Shown here: piece by piece, positions 8,266-16,707 of the stretch
Numbering within the stretch: position 1 is the stretch's first letter
How the letters are laid out: every line of letters starts with the position of its first letter
Source of the DNA: Pseudomonadota bacterium
GTDB lineage: Bacteria; Pseudomonadota; Gammaproteobacteria; Steroidobacterales; Steroidobacteraceae
Direction of reading: 5' to 3'
Assembly (NCBI GenBank): GCA_023417315.1
Contig: JAEZFW010000043.1
Span: forward strand, 1-64,000
DNA length: 64,000 nt
The notes under the pieces: generated by a model
Told to the model about the DNA's origin: nothing
Database searches by the model: none
What the model saw: the letters and a program-made list of their open reading frames with translations, nothing else
Program-made: the position numbers and the translations under genes

Positions 8266-8679
8266 TGCGCCGAGAGCCGCAGGGGCAATCACCGGGTAAC
8301 GCGTGGATCGTGAGCATCCCAGCCGACGGGCGTTAGATGCTTGCGGCGAATCACTAGTCACTCATCCCTACGAGCGATGCGTGTCTCTGCAGCCTGGTTG
8401 CGTGAATCAAGAACGGCTTACGTAATTGCTCTGGCAGCTTGCGAAGGAGGCAATCGTTAGGCTTGGCTCCACGAGCTGGTGCATATGACGGCTTGCGATG
8501 CGGGGTTGCCACCCGATGTAGCACGGAGGGCTAGGTCATGAAAGCGCATGGGGTAGTAGGCTCATCATTTGGGATCGTTGAAGCTCCTTTTCGATATCAA
8601 CGAAAGCGACAGGTCAAGCTCACTGCTTCTCACCGTAGGAGGGTAACTCCAAGACCCGCGGCTCATTGAGACATCGCCG
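8266..8679. other. Intergenic region without a convincing gene
   Basis: About 410 bases between the DUF1326 gene and the AraC gene. Short open stretches exist on both strands but none has a ribosome site plus recognisable protein. On the minus strand a stretch near 8360-8440 reads KLPEQLRKPFLIH, which hints at a decayed gene end, but this is too short to name. Confidence 0.4.
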
Positions 8680-9630
8680 ATGTCCTCCACAGAAAGGTGG
8701 ATCGCGTCGCAATCGCGAATGCCACGCGATACGTCGATGAGCGGCAAACGGCTCGAGGAGTTGATCGACGGACGTCTCCAGTCGGCCGTATCCACTGTGC
8801 CCCTCATCTGCAGCGCGCTGACGCCGTGGTCTGGTTTCCTTCTCGAGCGGAATGTCTGCGTCGATGGGCGCGCGGGAAGCATTCTGTTTCCACACACCGA
8901 GCTGATCCTGGTCATCGCGGGATCCGTCCGAGTGGAATACCGCGAACTGAGTGTTGATGGGCACTTCGTAGCCATCGCGGGCAGTATCACGCTCTGGCCG
9001 ACCGGTCACGAGCTGAGTCCGGTTTCGTGGAAGGCAGAGCCCAAGACTGAGATGCTGAGAGTTCAGCTCGACATGTCCGCGCTCGAGCGACTCGCGCCGC
9101 AGAATGCTCCCATCGCGCGCGTGCGCCTGACTCAACAATGCGGAATTCAAGACGCACCCCTAGCATCGCTCATGCGACTCATGGAAACGGATGTGGCCGC
9201 TGGATGCCCTGCGGGGAAGCTCTACGGCGAGTCCTTATCACTGGCGCTCGCCGCGCATGTTACCGCCCGTTATTCGAGTGGCTCGCTTGAAGGTCTTCCG
9301 CGCGACGGGCTCGCGCGCCCCGTGCTTACGCGCGTGCTCGACTACGTCAACGCCAACCTCGGGCGCGACCTGACGATTACAGAGCTCGCTGCAGTGGCCC
9401 ACATGAGCCCGCATCACTTCTCTCTTCGCTTCAAGCGCTCCGTCGGCATCACACCTCACCAATGGGTCGTGCGTGTACGTGTTCGCGAGGCGGAGCGATT
9501 GCTGCGAACGCAGAGCATGTCGGTTGCTGAGGTGGCGCTCGCGCTCGGGTTCGCAAGTCAAACGCACTTCACCGACGTATTCCGCCGGGCTACCGGCACG
9601 ACACCGCGACACTATCAGCGTCTGTGCTGA
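8680..9630 (+). CDS. AraC-family transcriptional regulator
   Basis: A protein of up to 316 residues. The N-terminal half is a cupin-like effector region without recognisable ligand motif. The last 100 residues hold two helix-turn-helices: LTITELAAVAHMSPHHFSLRF and MSVAEVALALGFASQTHFT, with the family closing segment FRRATGTTPRHYQR. The first ATG is used; ATGs 13 and 19 codons later are also possible, as no start has a strong ribosome site. The secreted esterase at 9782 follows 150 bases downstream on the same strand and is the likely target. Confidence 0.92.
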   Translation: MSSTERWIASQSRMPRDTSMSGKRLEELIDGRLQSAVSTVPLICSALTPWSGFLLERNVCVDGRAGSILFPHTELILVIAGSVRVEYRELSVDGHFVAIAGSITLWPTGHELSPVSWKAEPKTEMLRVQLDMSALERLAPQNAPIARVRLTQQCGIQDAPLASLMRLMETDVAAGCPAGKLYGESLSLALAAHVTARYSSGSLEGLPRDGLARPVLTRVLDYVNANLGRDLTITELAAVAHMSPHHFSLRFKRSVGITPHQWVVRVRVREAERLLRTQSMSVAEVALALGFASQTHFTDVFRRATGTTPRHYQRLC

Positions 9631-9781
9631 TCCCAAGCTCAGCCAGTTGCCTTCTCAACGGACCTCCCCACCTTCTTCGGATGAATCTGCAAAAGAATCG
9701 GACGATTTCGAAAGATTTTGCAGATCCGTCACTCGCATTCTCTCGCGAGCGTTGCTGCTCTTAATTCGCTCGGGAGGAGTC

Positions 9782-11485
9782 ATGAGACCATCTCAACGGC
9801 TTTCCATTAAATGCATGTTGTTGGCTGCCACTGCTGTTCCTGGCGTGATCGCACAAGCCAACCCAGAGCCAGATCACTACCGCTTCAAGCGAGGACCGAT
9901 CGTCAATACCACGGATGGCCCCGTCCGCGGCTTTGTGAGGGAAGGAGTGAGGACATTCCTGGGCATCCCGTATGCAGCGCCGCCTGTTGGCGACCTGCGT
10001 TGGATGCCGCCAGAGCGAGCCGAGCCGCACGGCCTGCTCAGCGCCACCGAATTCGGCAACACGTGCCCGCAGGTGACAACGCTCGGCGCATTCGCGGGCC
10101 CGGCGAGCACGACGGAGGATTGCCTCTATCTCAACGTGTTCACGACGAATCTCAGGGGATCAAAACCAGTGATCGTCTGGATCCATGGCGGCGGAAACGT
10201 GACGGGTGAAACGAACGATTACGATGGAAGCAAGCTCGCCACCGGCGGGCCGAACGGCACTCCCACAGTGGTCGTCACGATGAACTATCGTATGGGCTTG
10301 TTCGGCTTCCTATCGCAGGACGATCTGAACACTGAAGGTCATCCGTGGGGGAACTATGGGATCTTGGACATCCAGGCGGCGCTTCGCTGGGTACAGGACA
10401 ACATCGCTGCCTTTGGTGGCGACCCCGACAACGTCACGCTGGGCGGTCAATCCGCTGGCGCCTCGGACACCAGCGCGAATCTGATTTCGCCAATGGCGGA
10501 GGGACTTTTCCACCGAGCGATTCTCCAAAGCTCGCCCACTTCAAGCTTCTTGGCGACTGCTGCCGGTTCCGCAGCGACCGCCCTGCAACGAGGCAACAGC
10601 TTCGCTGAAGCAGCGGGCTGCTCGGATGCCGAATGTCTGCGTGAGCTGTCCTCGGAACGAATCCTTCAGTTGCAAGGCACACCCAATGCGAACGGTCCGT
10701 ACGTCACGGGTCCGTTCGTGGATGGGACGGTCATCCCTCTGCAGCCCGAGGTCGCTTGGAGCACCGGGCAGTACCACAAGATGCCGATCATGGGCGGCGC
10801 CACAAGAGAAGAGTCGACCTTCGGGGAAAGCATTCGCCAATACTTCGCACCTGGCTTTGCGCCTCTGACAGCGGAGGAATATACGGCGCGCGTCAACGCT
10901 GCTTATGGCCCGCCTCTGTATGTTGACGGTGCTGCGGCACAAGTGCTCGCGAACTACCCACCCGGGTCGAATCCGCAAGCCACCTATGAAAGAGCGTTCA
11001 CCGATCCAGGCAAATGCAGGACGTTGCACGTTCTCGAACTGTTGGCCGCCTCGAACCCGAAGCCGGTGTGGGGATGGGACTTCACGTATCAAGAGGCACC
11101 GTATTACTTCCCGAGAATGCCGAACCCAGAGAACCCGTCGGGTAATTTCTTGGCGAAGGCCTCTCACACGATCGACATCCAGTTCCTGTTCCCAAACTGG
11201 CGCGGTGGGAACTTGGGTGTGAACTTGGACCAGTTCACCGGCCAGCCGCGCGAACTGGAAGGCGAGGAGATCGCGCTGTCCGATCAGCTAGTCGCGACAT
11301 GGACGAACTTCGCAGCCACCGGCGACCCGAACGGAAAGGGAGCGCCGAAGTGGCCAGAGTTCAGAGCTCGCTCGCCGCAATTCCTCGAACAGGACATTCC
11401 CACGTCGATCGAAACGGAAGCGGAGTATCGCGACTTCTATCAATGTGACTTCTGGGATCCGCTCATCGTCTACCCGACCAACTAG
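9782..11485 (+). CDS. Secreted type-B carboxylesterase
   Basis: A 567-residue alpha/beta hydrolase of the carboxylesterase/cholinesterase family. The signal peptide ends near AVPGVIAQA. The family opening VRGFVREGVRTFLGIPYAAPP is followed by EDCLYLNVF, the oxyanion motif WIHGGG, the nucleophile elbow GGQSAG (serine), an acid residue region GGATREEST, and a C-terminal histidine candidate in KASHTIDIQFLF. A complete Ser-Glu-His triad is therefore plausible, for ester hydrolysis in the periplasm or outside. The start at 9782 follows GGGAGGAG; the frame is open further upstream but overlaps the AraC gene. Confidence 0.93.
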   Translation: MRPSQRLSIKCMLLAATAVPGVIAQANPEPDHYRFKRGPIVNTTDGPVRGFVREGVRTFLGIPYAAPPVGDLRWMPPERAEPHGLLSATEFGNTCPQVTTLGAFAGPASTTEDCLYLNVFTTNLRGSKPVIVWIHGGGNVTGETNDYDGSKLATGGPNGTPTVVVTMNYRMGLFGFLSQDDLNTEGHPWGNYGILDIQAALRWVQDNIAAFGGDPDNVTLGGQSAGASDTSANLISPMAEGLFHRAILQSSPTSSFLATAAGSAATALQRGNSFAEAAGCSDAECLRELSSERILQLQGTPNANGPYVTGPFVDGTVIPLQPEVAWSTGQYHKMPIMGGATREESTFGESIRQYFAPGFAPLTAEEYTARVNAAYGPPLYVDGAAAQVLANYPPGSNPQATYERAFTDPGKCRTLHVLELLAASNPKPVWGWDFTYQEAPYYFPRMPNPENPSGNFLAKASHTIDIQFLFPNWRGGNLGVNLDQFTGQPRELEGEEIALSDQLVATWTNFAATGDPNGKGAPKWPEFRARSPQFLEQDIPTSIETEAEYRDFYQCDFWDPLIVYPTN

Positions 11486-11495
11486 AACCTCCCGG

Positions 11496-11523
11496 CGGCT
11501 GCGTCTATGGAGTGACGCAGCCG
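11496..11523 (+). terminator. Stem-loop after the carboxylesterase gene
   Basis: CGGCTGCGTC and GACGCAGCCG form a perfect 10-bp stem with an 8-base loop, starting eleven bases after the esterase stop. There is no U-tract, so it is a terminator candidate or an mRNA end-stabilising hairpin, not a classical intrinsic terminator. Confidence 0.5.
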
Positions 11524-11643
11524 CAAGGGGCCTGAAGATCAGCGTCTCGCAGCCTCGCGGCAGTCCGATTCAGCACAACGTAGCAACCACTGCTCGCGAC
11601 CACCTTTGATCGCGCGCTTCGCCCTGCGATGAAATCGGCAGAT

Positions 11644-13086
11644 CTACTTTAGCTTGAAAGGCACTCGAGGCTCACGCTCGCAAGATGCGCTGAGATCGCG
11701 CACGGAGGCGGTCTGCACGAGCCGATCGTAGAGGCGAGCAACGCACTCGTTCCACTCCGTGTGACCTTTGTCCTGAAGAATCACTTCTGCGCGATTCGTA
11801 AAACCCTTCGCGACTCGCGCCGTGTACCAGAGCGGTGCGGCAGGATCGCTATCGCCGGACACGAACAAGGTTGGTGCCGATGATTGCACCAACTCCCGAT
11901 AATCGGACGCCAATGAAGCTTTCGGCCAATGCCGACAGGCGGCTTGTTGTTGCCGCACTCGGTAGACACCCAGATAGGTTCTCCGCACAGCGGGTACCTC
12001 GTCTTCTTCGCGAATGAACGCCACGTCCTCGTTACACGTGATCGAGAAGAACAATCCGAAGCTGAACGCGGTATTCGATGCGACTCGGTTACGAGCATCG
12101 GAAAGAATGCCTTCGACGATGGGTGCCCAGTCTCCGACGTAAGCTCGATGGATGAGCCAGGGCACCTGCGAGGCGCTTCGAGTTTGATACGTTCTCGCGC
12201 GCAGCCACTCGATGAATCGCCCTCGAGTAACTTGCGACGCCTTGGAACGATCGTCCAACGGGACGTACACGCCCGCGTCGAGTCGAGCGACAACTTCCTG
12301 AAACTCAGCGCGCAGGTTCGGATACGTCGCGCGACACTGCGAATCCGCTGCACATGCAACGAAGGTCTTCTCGAGTGCCGCTTGAAACGCCTTCGCAAAC
12401 TCAGGCGGAGTCGACACATCCATGGGAACGGCGCTGCCCATGAACACGGTGCGGACGCTGCTGCCATACTCCTTGAGATATGCTTGAGCAGCCCGTGTGC
12501 CGTATGAGGCTGCGAACAAGTTCAACCGGTCATACCCTAGAGACCGTCTGACCCGCTCCAGATCATGTGCGAAGTGGCGATACGAGTACTGCGCCAGATC
12601 CGCGCGCGCACGCAATGCTCGCTCGCAGCGCTTCACTGCCTCGATCGGAAACACGTCCCGAAGGTTATCCGCGTCCTCTGCCGGCGAATACATGTCGCAT
12701 TGCAGTCCACTCGATCTCCCTGCGCCTCGTTGATCGAGCAGCAGAATATCTCGCTCCGCCCGCACTGATGCAAACAGCTCGAGAAACCATGCGCCCGCAC
12801 CGACTGCGTCCTCGCCCGGACCACCCATCAGGAGAACGATCGGATCGCGGCGGGGTGTAGAAGCAAGCGCTGGAATGACGGCAATGTTGAGCGTTATGCG
12901 ACGGGTATCTTCCTGCGCCGGGTTCTCTCCCACTTGAAGCGTGCCGCATGAAGCAGACCCCGCCACATCTTCCAGACCGCACGGCGTGAGTGAGATAGCG
13001 CGTGGCGACGTGACCGCCGCTTGCTCGCGGGCCAGCACGTTGCTTGCGATATGCAGCGAGATGATTGCGATCAACATTCGGCGCAT
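11644..13086 (-). CDS. Secreted alpha/beta hydrolase, tripeptidyl-aminopeptidase-like
   Basis: A 480-residue protein. The signal peptide MRRMLIAIISLHIASNVLA is followed by an alpha/beta hydrolase fold of the S33/TAP type. Visible elements are IVLLMGGPGEDA (oxyanion loop), DILLLDQRGAGRSS, the nucleophile elbow LFAASYGTRAAQAYL (Ser in AASYGT), and TLFVSGDSDPAAPLWYT plus VILQDKGHTEWN near the C-terminus, supplying Asp and His. The GGPG and DQRGxGxS pattern is typical of proline iminopeptidase or SlpD/SlpE-like secreted peptidases. The ATG at 13086 is preferred because it begins the signal peptide and follows GGGGGT; the frame is open 55 codons further upstream. Confidence 0.9.
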   Translation of the reverse strand: MRRMLIAIISLHIASNVLAREQAAVTSPRAISLTPCGLEDVAGSASCGTLQVGENPAQEDTRRITLNIAVIPALASTPRRDPIVLLMGGPGEDAVGAGAWFLELFASVRAERDILLLDQRGAGRSSGLQCDMYSPAEDADNLRDVFPIEAVKRCERALRARADLAQYSYRHFAHDLERVRRSLGYDRLNLFAASYGTRAAQAYLKEYGSSVRTVFMGSAVPMDVSTPPEFAKAFQAALEKTFVACAADSQCRATYPNLRAEFQEVVARLDAGVYVPLDDRSKASQVTRGRFIEWLRARTYQTRSASQVPWLIHRAYVGDWAPIVEGILSDARNRVASNTAFSFGLFFSITCNEDVAFIREEDEVPAVRRTYLGVYRVRQQQAACRHWPKASLASDYRELVQSSAPTLFVSGDSDPAAPLWYTARVAKGFTNRAEVILQDKGHTEWNECVARLYDRLVQTASVRDLSASCEREPRVPFKLK

Positions 13087-13418
13087 TTCAGTACCCCCTT
13101 TTGCCTTCTGCCGCCAGCGCTGCGGATCCGTCCTAGCGTAGCGCGCCTCCGATGGATCGATCTCGCACACCAGCGCGCGCGATTGCTCGTCCGAGATCTT
13201 GCTCCGTCGAGCCAAACAAGAGGGTTCCCATCGCTTCCATGGATGTGACATCTATGGCGTTTCGCCCCCAAAGTTGACGACACCTCAGGCTCTCGTCAAC
13301 ACCAAGCGACACACTCGCGGACGCGGCCAGCCGCGAGGACATCAGCTGCGTCCCGGGAACCCTTTTGTCACGAGACTCGTCGGTGCTGAATGCCTAATTT
13401 CCACTTGAGGAGATTCCA
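13087..13418. other. Divergent intergenic region
   Basis: About 330 bases between the minus-strand hydrolase and the plus-strand DUF2231 gene. It should carry both promoters. I see no further gene, no clear dyad and no consensus promoter here. Confidence 0.4.
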
Positions 13419-13895
13419 ATGAGCACGCGTGCAAGTATTGCCGGACATCCAATACATCCGATGCTGGTGACAGTGCCCATCGGCCTTTGGCTGTTCTCGT
13501 TGATCTGTGACTTCGGCTTCATCATCACCGGCGATCAGCGGTGGGCCGATACAGCGTACTTCACGCTCGGCGGAGGGATCGTGGGCGCGCTGATTGCCGC
13601 ACTACCGGGCCTCATCGATCTCCTGGGCTTGCAGGATGCACGTGCGCAGCGCGTCGCTGTCTACCACATGGTCCTGAATCTGGCGATCGTCGCCGCGCAG
13701 GCGGTGAACTTCTGGCTACGCATGGCGGATGAGGTCGTTGGGGCATTGCCGAGAGGAATCTCTATCGTTGCTATCGCGGCGCTCGTCGCTTCCGGATGGC
13801 TCGGGGGACATCTCGTGCACGTTCTGGGTGTGACGCAGCCACAGGCCGACGCTCACGCCGCCCCCACACGCGATCAGTTGCATCCTCGCACCTGA
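13419..13895 (+). CDS. DUF2231 membrane protein
   Basis: A 158-residue protein with four predicted transmembrane helices. It opens MSTRASIAGHPIHPMLVTVP, and the GHPIHPMLV histidine motif is diagnostic of DUF2231. A second conserved histidine region is GWLGGHLVH. Some DUF2231 proteins are proposed haem-binding or redox membrane proteins; that role is not shown here. A good ribosome site (GAGGAG) precedes the ATG. It sits just upstream of the ArsR-controlled unit but is separated from it by operator and promoter sequences. Confidence 0.88.
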   Translation: MSTRASIAGHPIHPMLVTVPIGLWLFSLICDFGFIITGDQRWADTAYFTLGGGIVGALIAALPGLIDLLGLQDARAQRVAVYHMVLNLAIVAAQAVNFWLRMADEVVGALPRGISIVAIAALVASGWLGGHLVHVLGVTQPQADAHAAPTRDQLHPRT

Positions 13896-13920
13896 GCGGA
13901 CGACGCCGGCTTTCCATCAT

Positions 13921-13940
13921 AGGCAACCATATGGTTGCCT
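13921..13940. promoter_or_regulatory. 20-bp perfect palindromic operator (O1)
   Basis: AGGCAACCATATGGTTGCCT is its own reverse complement over all 20 bases. It overlaps the -35 element of the promoter for the SRPBCC-arsR unit. The same half-site recurs at 13969-13984. The likely binder is the ArsR-type protein encoded in this unit. Confidence 0.75.
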
Positions 13941-13964
13941 TTCGATGCTCTTCGCGCTAGAGTC
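13935..13964 (+). promoter_or_regulatory. Sigma-70-like promoter of the SRPBCC-arsR unit
   Basis: TTGCCT at 13935-13940 and TAGAGT at 13958-13963 are separated by 17 bases. The -35 lies in palindrome O1, and transcription would begin around 13970 inside the second dyad O2. This placement suits repression by occlusion. Confidence 0.5.
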
Positions 13965-13968
13965 ATAC

Positions 13969-13984
13969 GCAACCAGGAGGTTGC
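13969..13984. promoter_or_regulatory. Second operator (O2) overlapping the ribosome site
   Basis: GCAACC, AGGA, GGTTGC: an inverted repeat with the same half-site as O1, centred 46 bp downstream of it. Its centre and right arm contain the AGGAGG Shine-Dalgarno of the SRPBCC gene, so DNA-level and translation-level constraints coincide. Confidence 0.65.
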
Positions 13985-13986
13985 CA

Positions 13987-14493
13987 ATGACTCAGACCAT
14001 CGACCGCATCGTGAAGCAGATCGTCCTACGCGCCCGTCGCGAACGAGTCTGGAATGCAATCAGCGATGCCACCCAGTTCGGCACTTGGTTCGGTGCCGAA
14101 TTTCAGGGCCAGTTTGCCGTGGGCGCGCATCTCGAGGGCAAGATCGTTCCCACGAAAGTCGATACTGAGATTGCGAGCTGTCAGGAGCCCTATGCGGGAA
14201 TGCCTTTTCACGTCTTCGTTGAACGCATCGAGCCCATGCGCCTATTCGCATTCCGTTGGCACCCTTATGCGATCGACCGCGGACAGGACTATAGGAAGGA
14301 GCCGACTACGCTCGTGACGTTCGAGCTCGAAGAAGCGCCAGAAGGTACGTTACTGACGATCACTGAATCTGGGTTTGATCAAATCCCCCTGGAGCGCCGC
14401 GCAGCCGCGTTTACCGAGAACGAGCAGGGGTGGACCGCTCAGACTCAGCTCATCAAGAGGTATCTGGAGCAGACGTCAGAGGAGACACGCTGA
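13987..14493 (+). CDS. SRPBCC / AHSA1-like domain protein
   Basis: A 168-residue START/Bet v 1-type protein. It opens IDRIVKQIVLRARRERVWNAISD with WFGAEFQG soon after, as in AHSA1 (activator of Hsp90 ATPase homologue)-like bacterial proteins that bind hydrophobic ligands. The middle and end, FRWHPYAI and TLLTITESGFDQIP, also fit the family. The ATG at 13987 follows AGGAGG directly. The arsR gene begins one to four bases after its stop. Such arsR-SRPBCC pairs are widespread and usually autoregulated; the ligand is unknown. Confidence 0.9.
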   Translation: MTQTIDRIVKQIVLRARRERVWNAISDATQFGTWFGAEFQGQFAVGAHLEGKIVPTKVDTEIASCQEPYAGMPFHVFVERIEPMRLFAFRWHPYAIDRGQDYRKEPTTLVTFELEEAPEGTLLTITESGFDQIPLERRAAAFTENEQGWTAQTQLIKRYLEQTSEETR

Positions 14494-14494
14494 G

Positions 14495-14842
14495 GTGGTG
14501 CCGAAATCGAAGGCTCACGGAACGGCGAAGGTCTCGAACGCTGCGCTGGTATTCGCTGCACTCGGGGATGTCACGCGGCTGCAGATCGTCGTACGGTTGT
14601 GCGATGGCGGTCCTCAGTCCATCGTGCGGTTGACGGAAGGATCCCACGTCTCACGTCAAGCAGTGAGCAAGCACCTGCGAGCGCTGTCAGATGCGGGACT
14701 CGTTCGCGGCGAGCGCCTCGGGCGCGAAACTTTGTGGGAGCTCGAGCCAAAGAGCTTCGGCGAAGCGCGTCAATACCTGGAGCGTATCTCTGAACGGTGG
14801 GATCGCGCGTTGCTGCGCTTGAAAACATTCGTGGAAGAGTGA
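14495..14842 (+). CDS. ArsR-family transcriptional regulator
   Basis: A winged-helix repressor of about 115 residues starting with GTG (14495, or the adjacent GTG at 14498), one base after the SRPBCC stop. The motif LVFAALGDVTRLQIVVRL opens the domain, then SHVSRQAVSKHLRALSDAGLV (recognition helix) and GERLGRETLWELEP (wing). No metal-binding ELCVC box is present, so it is probably a non-metal sensor of the subgroup paired with SRPBCC proteins. The two GGCAACC-type dyads upstream of the unit are its probable operators. Confidence 0.9.
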   Translation: MVPKSKAHGTAKVSNAALVFAALGDVTRLQIVVRLCDGGPQSIVRLTEGSHVSRQAVSKHLRALSDAGLVRGERLGRETLWELEPKSFGEARQYLERISERWDRALLRLKTFVEE

Positions 14843-14927
14843 GCGATCCAACTGTGCGCCGATATTCGACGCCAGCGAGTGAGTTCAAACCGCAGCTCCT
14901 GACTCGCCAGGTACTATCTCGCACGCG

Positions 14928-15551
14928 CTACGGCGCGAGGGCGTGTACCTCGTGTGGGCTATCTAAGATGTAGAGCTTGCGCTCCATCATCTCGACGGCA
15001 TCGAAGTCTGCACATTCGAAGCTCCGCTTATTGAGCCCCTTGCCTGCGCGACTTAGCGGAACTTCGCCCTGCCAATATCCGCATACCCGCAGGGTAGATG
15101 GTGAACGATCGCCATAACCGAACAGCGTCAGCGACGTGATGCCCCAATGCGTGCAGTACTCGGCGAACTTCGTACTGAGGAGCATCTGATCATCGATGCG
15201 CACTCGTACCTTGATGTGATGCACAGCCGCGCACCAGCCGCGCTCGCTGGGCGGAGCTATATCGAATGTGGCGACGAGCTCGTGCGTACCAAGTGCGCAA
15301 GAGACGGCCTTGGTGCCGCCCTGCTCGTCGAGCGTGTGCTTCACCTCTTCGCCGACGGAGGGCGCGTTCGGCCTTCTCGGCTTCTCAGGATCGAGCGAGA
15401 CAACGAATTCATCAGGTCCGCAGAAGGTGAAGAACGCTGAAGGACGCAACATCTCTGGTGCATCCGCCTCGATTGAAGTGGGGTCCACGTATGGAGAAGC
15501 GTGGGCGGCTTGCGCCAGCAACAAGATGTACAACAGTCTCATGGTCCGCAT
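14928..15551 (-). CDS. Secreted protein of unknown function
   Basis: A protein of about 207 residues with a short signal peptide (MRLLYILLLAQAAHASP region), so exported. The mature part holds several cysteines (FFTFCGPDE, AVSCALG, GWCAAV, AEYCTHW, LRVCGYW, FECADF), suggesting disulfides in the periplasm. No known domain was recognised. The start is uncertain: ATGs at 15593, 15551 and 15542 share the frame, and 15551 or 15542 place the signal peptide best. It runs alone, convergent with arsR. Confidence 0.7.
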   Translation of the reverse strand: MRTMRLLYILLLAQAAHASPYVDPTSIEADAPEMLRPSAFFTFCGPDEFVVSLDPEKPRRPNAPSVGEEVKHTLDEQGGTKAVSCALGTHELVATFDIAPPSERGWCAAVHHIKVRVRIDDQMLLSTKFAEYCTHWGITSLTLFGYGDRSPSTLRVCGYWQGEVPLSRAGKGLNKRSFECADFDAVEMMERKLYILDSPHEVHALAP

Positions 15552-15711
15552 GGGAAACAGATTCCTTGAGAAAGGCTTGACGCCGTCCATCATACTTACA
15601 ACTTATGAGCATAGATCGGTGCGTGACGCGGACTGCTCACACTACGCTAGCGCACTGCCTACAGCTCTACATATGCGTGCTTGCCCCGTCAGCCCGCGAC
15701 GACCTGAACAC

Positions 15712-16560
15712 TCAAGCAGAGATTGGGGAGTGTCCCGACTGTTTACTGAGCCGCGCCTTCAGATTCACCACCACTGCCCCACCCGCGACCACGATCCACA
15801 GGACCGAGACGTAGATCTCGTATGCCCCGAGTCTCTGATCGTCGCTCATCTCGGGGAACAACATCCCCGTGATCGTTCCGCTCGCATTCATACCGAGATG
15901 CAGCAGTATCGCTCCGGCGAGGCTGCCGGACGTGCGATTGAACAACCACGTGTAGATGAAGCTGGAGCCGATGACCGCCAAGAAGAACAAGGACACGAGG
16001 TAAATGTCGACCTGAAACCCGCTGATCGCCGTACCCGTCTCGGCCCAGAACAGCGGCGCGTGCCACAGCGCCCAGATGATTCCGATGATGATGCTCGAAG
16101 CAATCGCCTTGTTCTTGTGATCGAATAGCGGTAACGCGAAACCTCGCCAACCGAATTCTTCCGCTAACGGGCCGAATACGATCGGTACCACAAACACGAT
16201 CGGCAGCCAGGGTATCAATCCATAGTTGATCGCACCGATTTCTCCGCCCAGCAGTACGTACAGCCCGGTGGAAAACGCATAGATAAGAGGTCCCACCAGA
16301 ACGGCGAGCAGCATCCAGCTCAGTCTGCTCTTGATCGCCAGCGCCCTCTTGAAGAGATCCCTCAGGCCCGTGCGCCCGCCATAGAAATAGACCATGGCGA
16401 TGCCGATCAACGTCGGTCCATACGCTCCGAGAAAGAACAGCAACACGCTCGCCAGAGTACCTTCGAACGGGTTCTCGCCGAGGGAGTCAATAATCGGTAG
16501 CCAGCAAGACCACGAGAACAGATACGTCGCCAAGGTGAAGATGACGAGCTTGCGGGACAT
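15712..16560 (-). CDS. CPBP-family intramembrane metalloprotease
   Basis: A 282-residue polytopic membrane protein with about eight hydrophobic segments. The CAAX/CPBP (Abi) signature is complete: EEFGWRGFALP (glutamate pair and arginine), IWALWHAPLFW (histidine) and HLGMNASGTI (third motif with His and Asn). Family members cleave or process membrane or prenylated peptides; the substrate here is unknown. The ATG at 16560 has AAAGGA at proper distance; another ATG two codons earlier is too close to it. Divergent from the M16 peptidase. Confidence 0.92.
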   Translation of the reverse strand: MSRKLVIFTLATYLFSWSCWLPIIDSLGENPFEGTLASVLLFFLGAYGPTLIGIAMVYFYGGRTGLRDLFKRALAIKSRLSWMLLAVLVGPLIYAFSTGLYVLLGGEIGAINYGLIPWLPIVFVVPIVFGPLAEEFGWRGFALPLFDHKNKAIASSIIIGIIWALWHAPLFWAETGTAISGFQVDIYLVSLFFLAVIGSSFIYTWLFNRTSGSLAGAILLHLGMNASGTITGMLFPEMSDDQRLGAYEIYVSVLWIVVAGGAVVVNLKARLSKQSGHSPISA

Positions 16561-16642
16561 AGACATTCCTTTGGTGTTGTTTTGACTTCCACCGCCTCGG
16601 ACTGCGGTGCGTGCTCTTGAGACGCTGCATCGCGGCGTAGGG

Positions 16643-16671
16643 TTGCAGGGGTTAGGAATGCTTCATATACA
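16643..16671 (+). promoter_or_regulatory. Sigma-70-like promoter of the M16 peptidase gene
   Basis: TTGCAG, a 17-base spacer and TATACA match the sigma-70 pattern (four of six and five of six bases). They lie 37 bases upstream of the M16 peptidase ATG. Confidence 0.5.
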
Positions 16672-16707
16672 ATCGTGCATTCCACCAACAGTGCAGGGAG
16701 TGCCGTG

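Noticed and set aside
8360..8440. Minus-strand KLPEQLRKPFLIH stretch as a sigma factor region 4 remnant
   Set aside because: Too short and without a second supporting motif.
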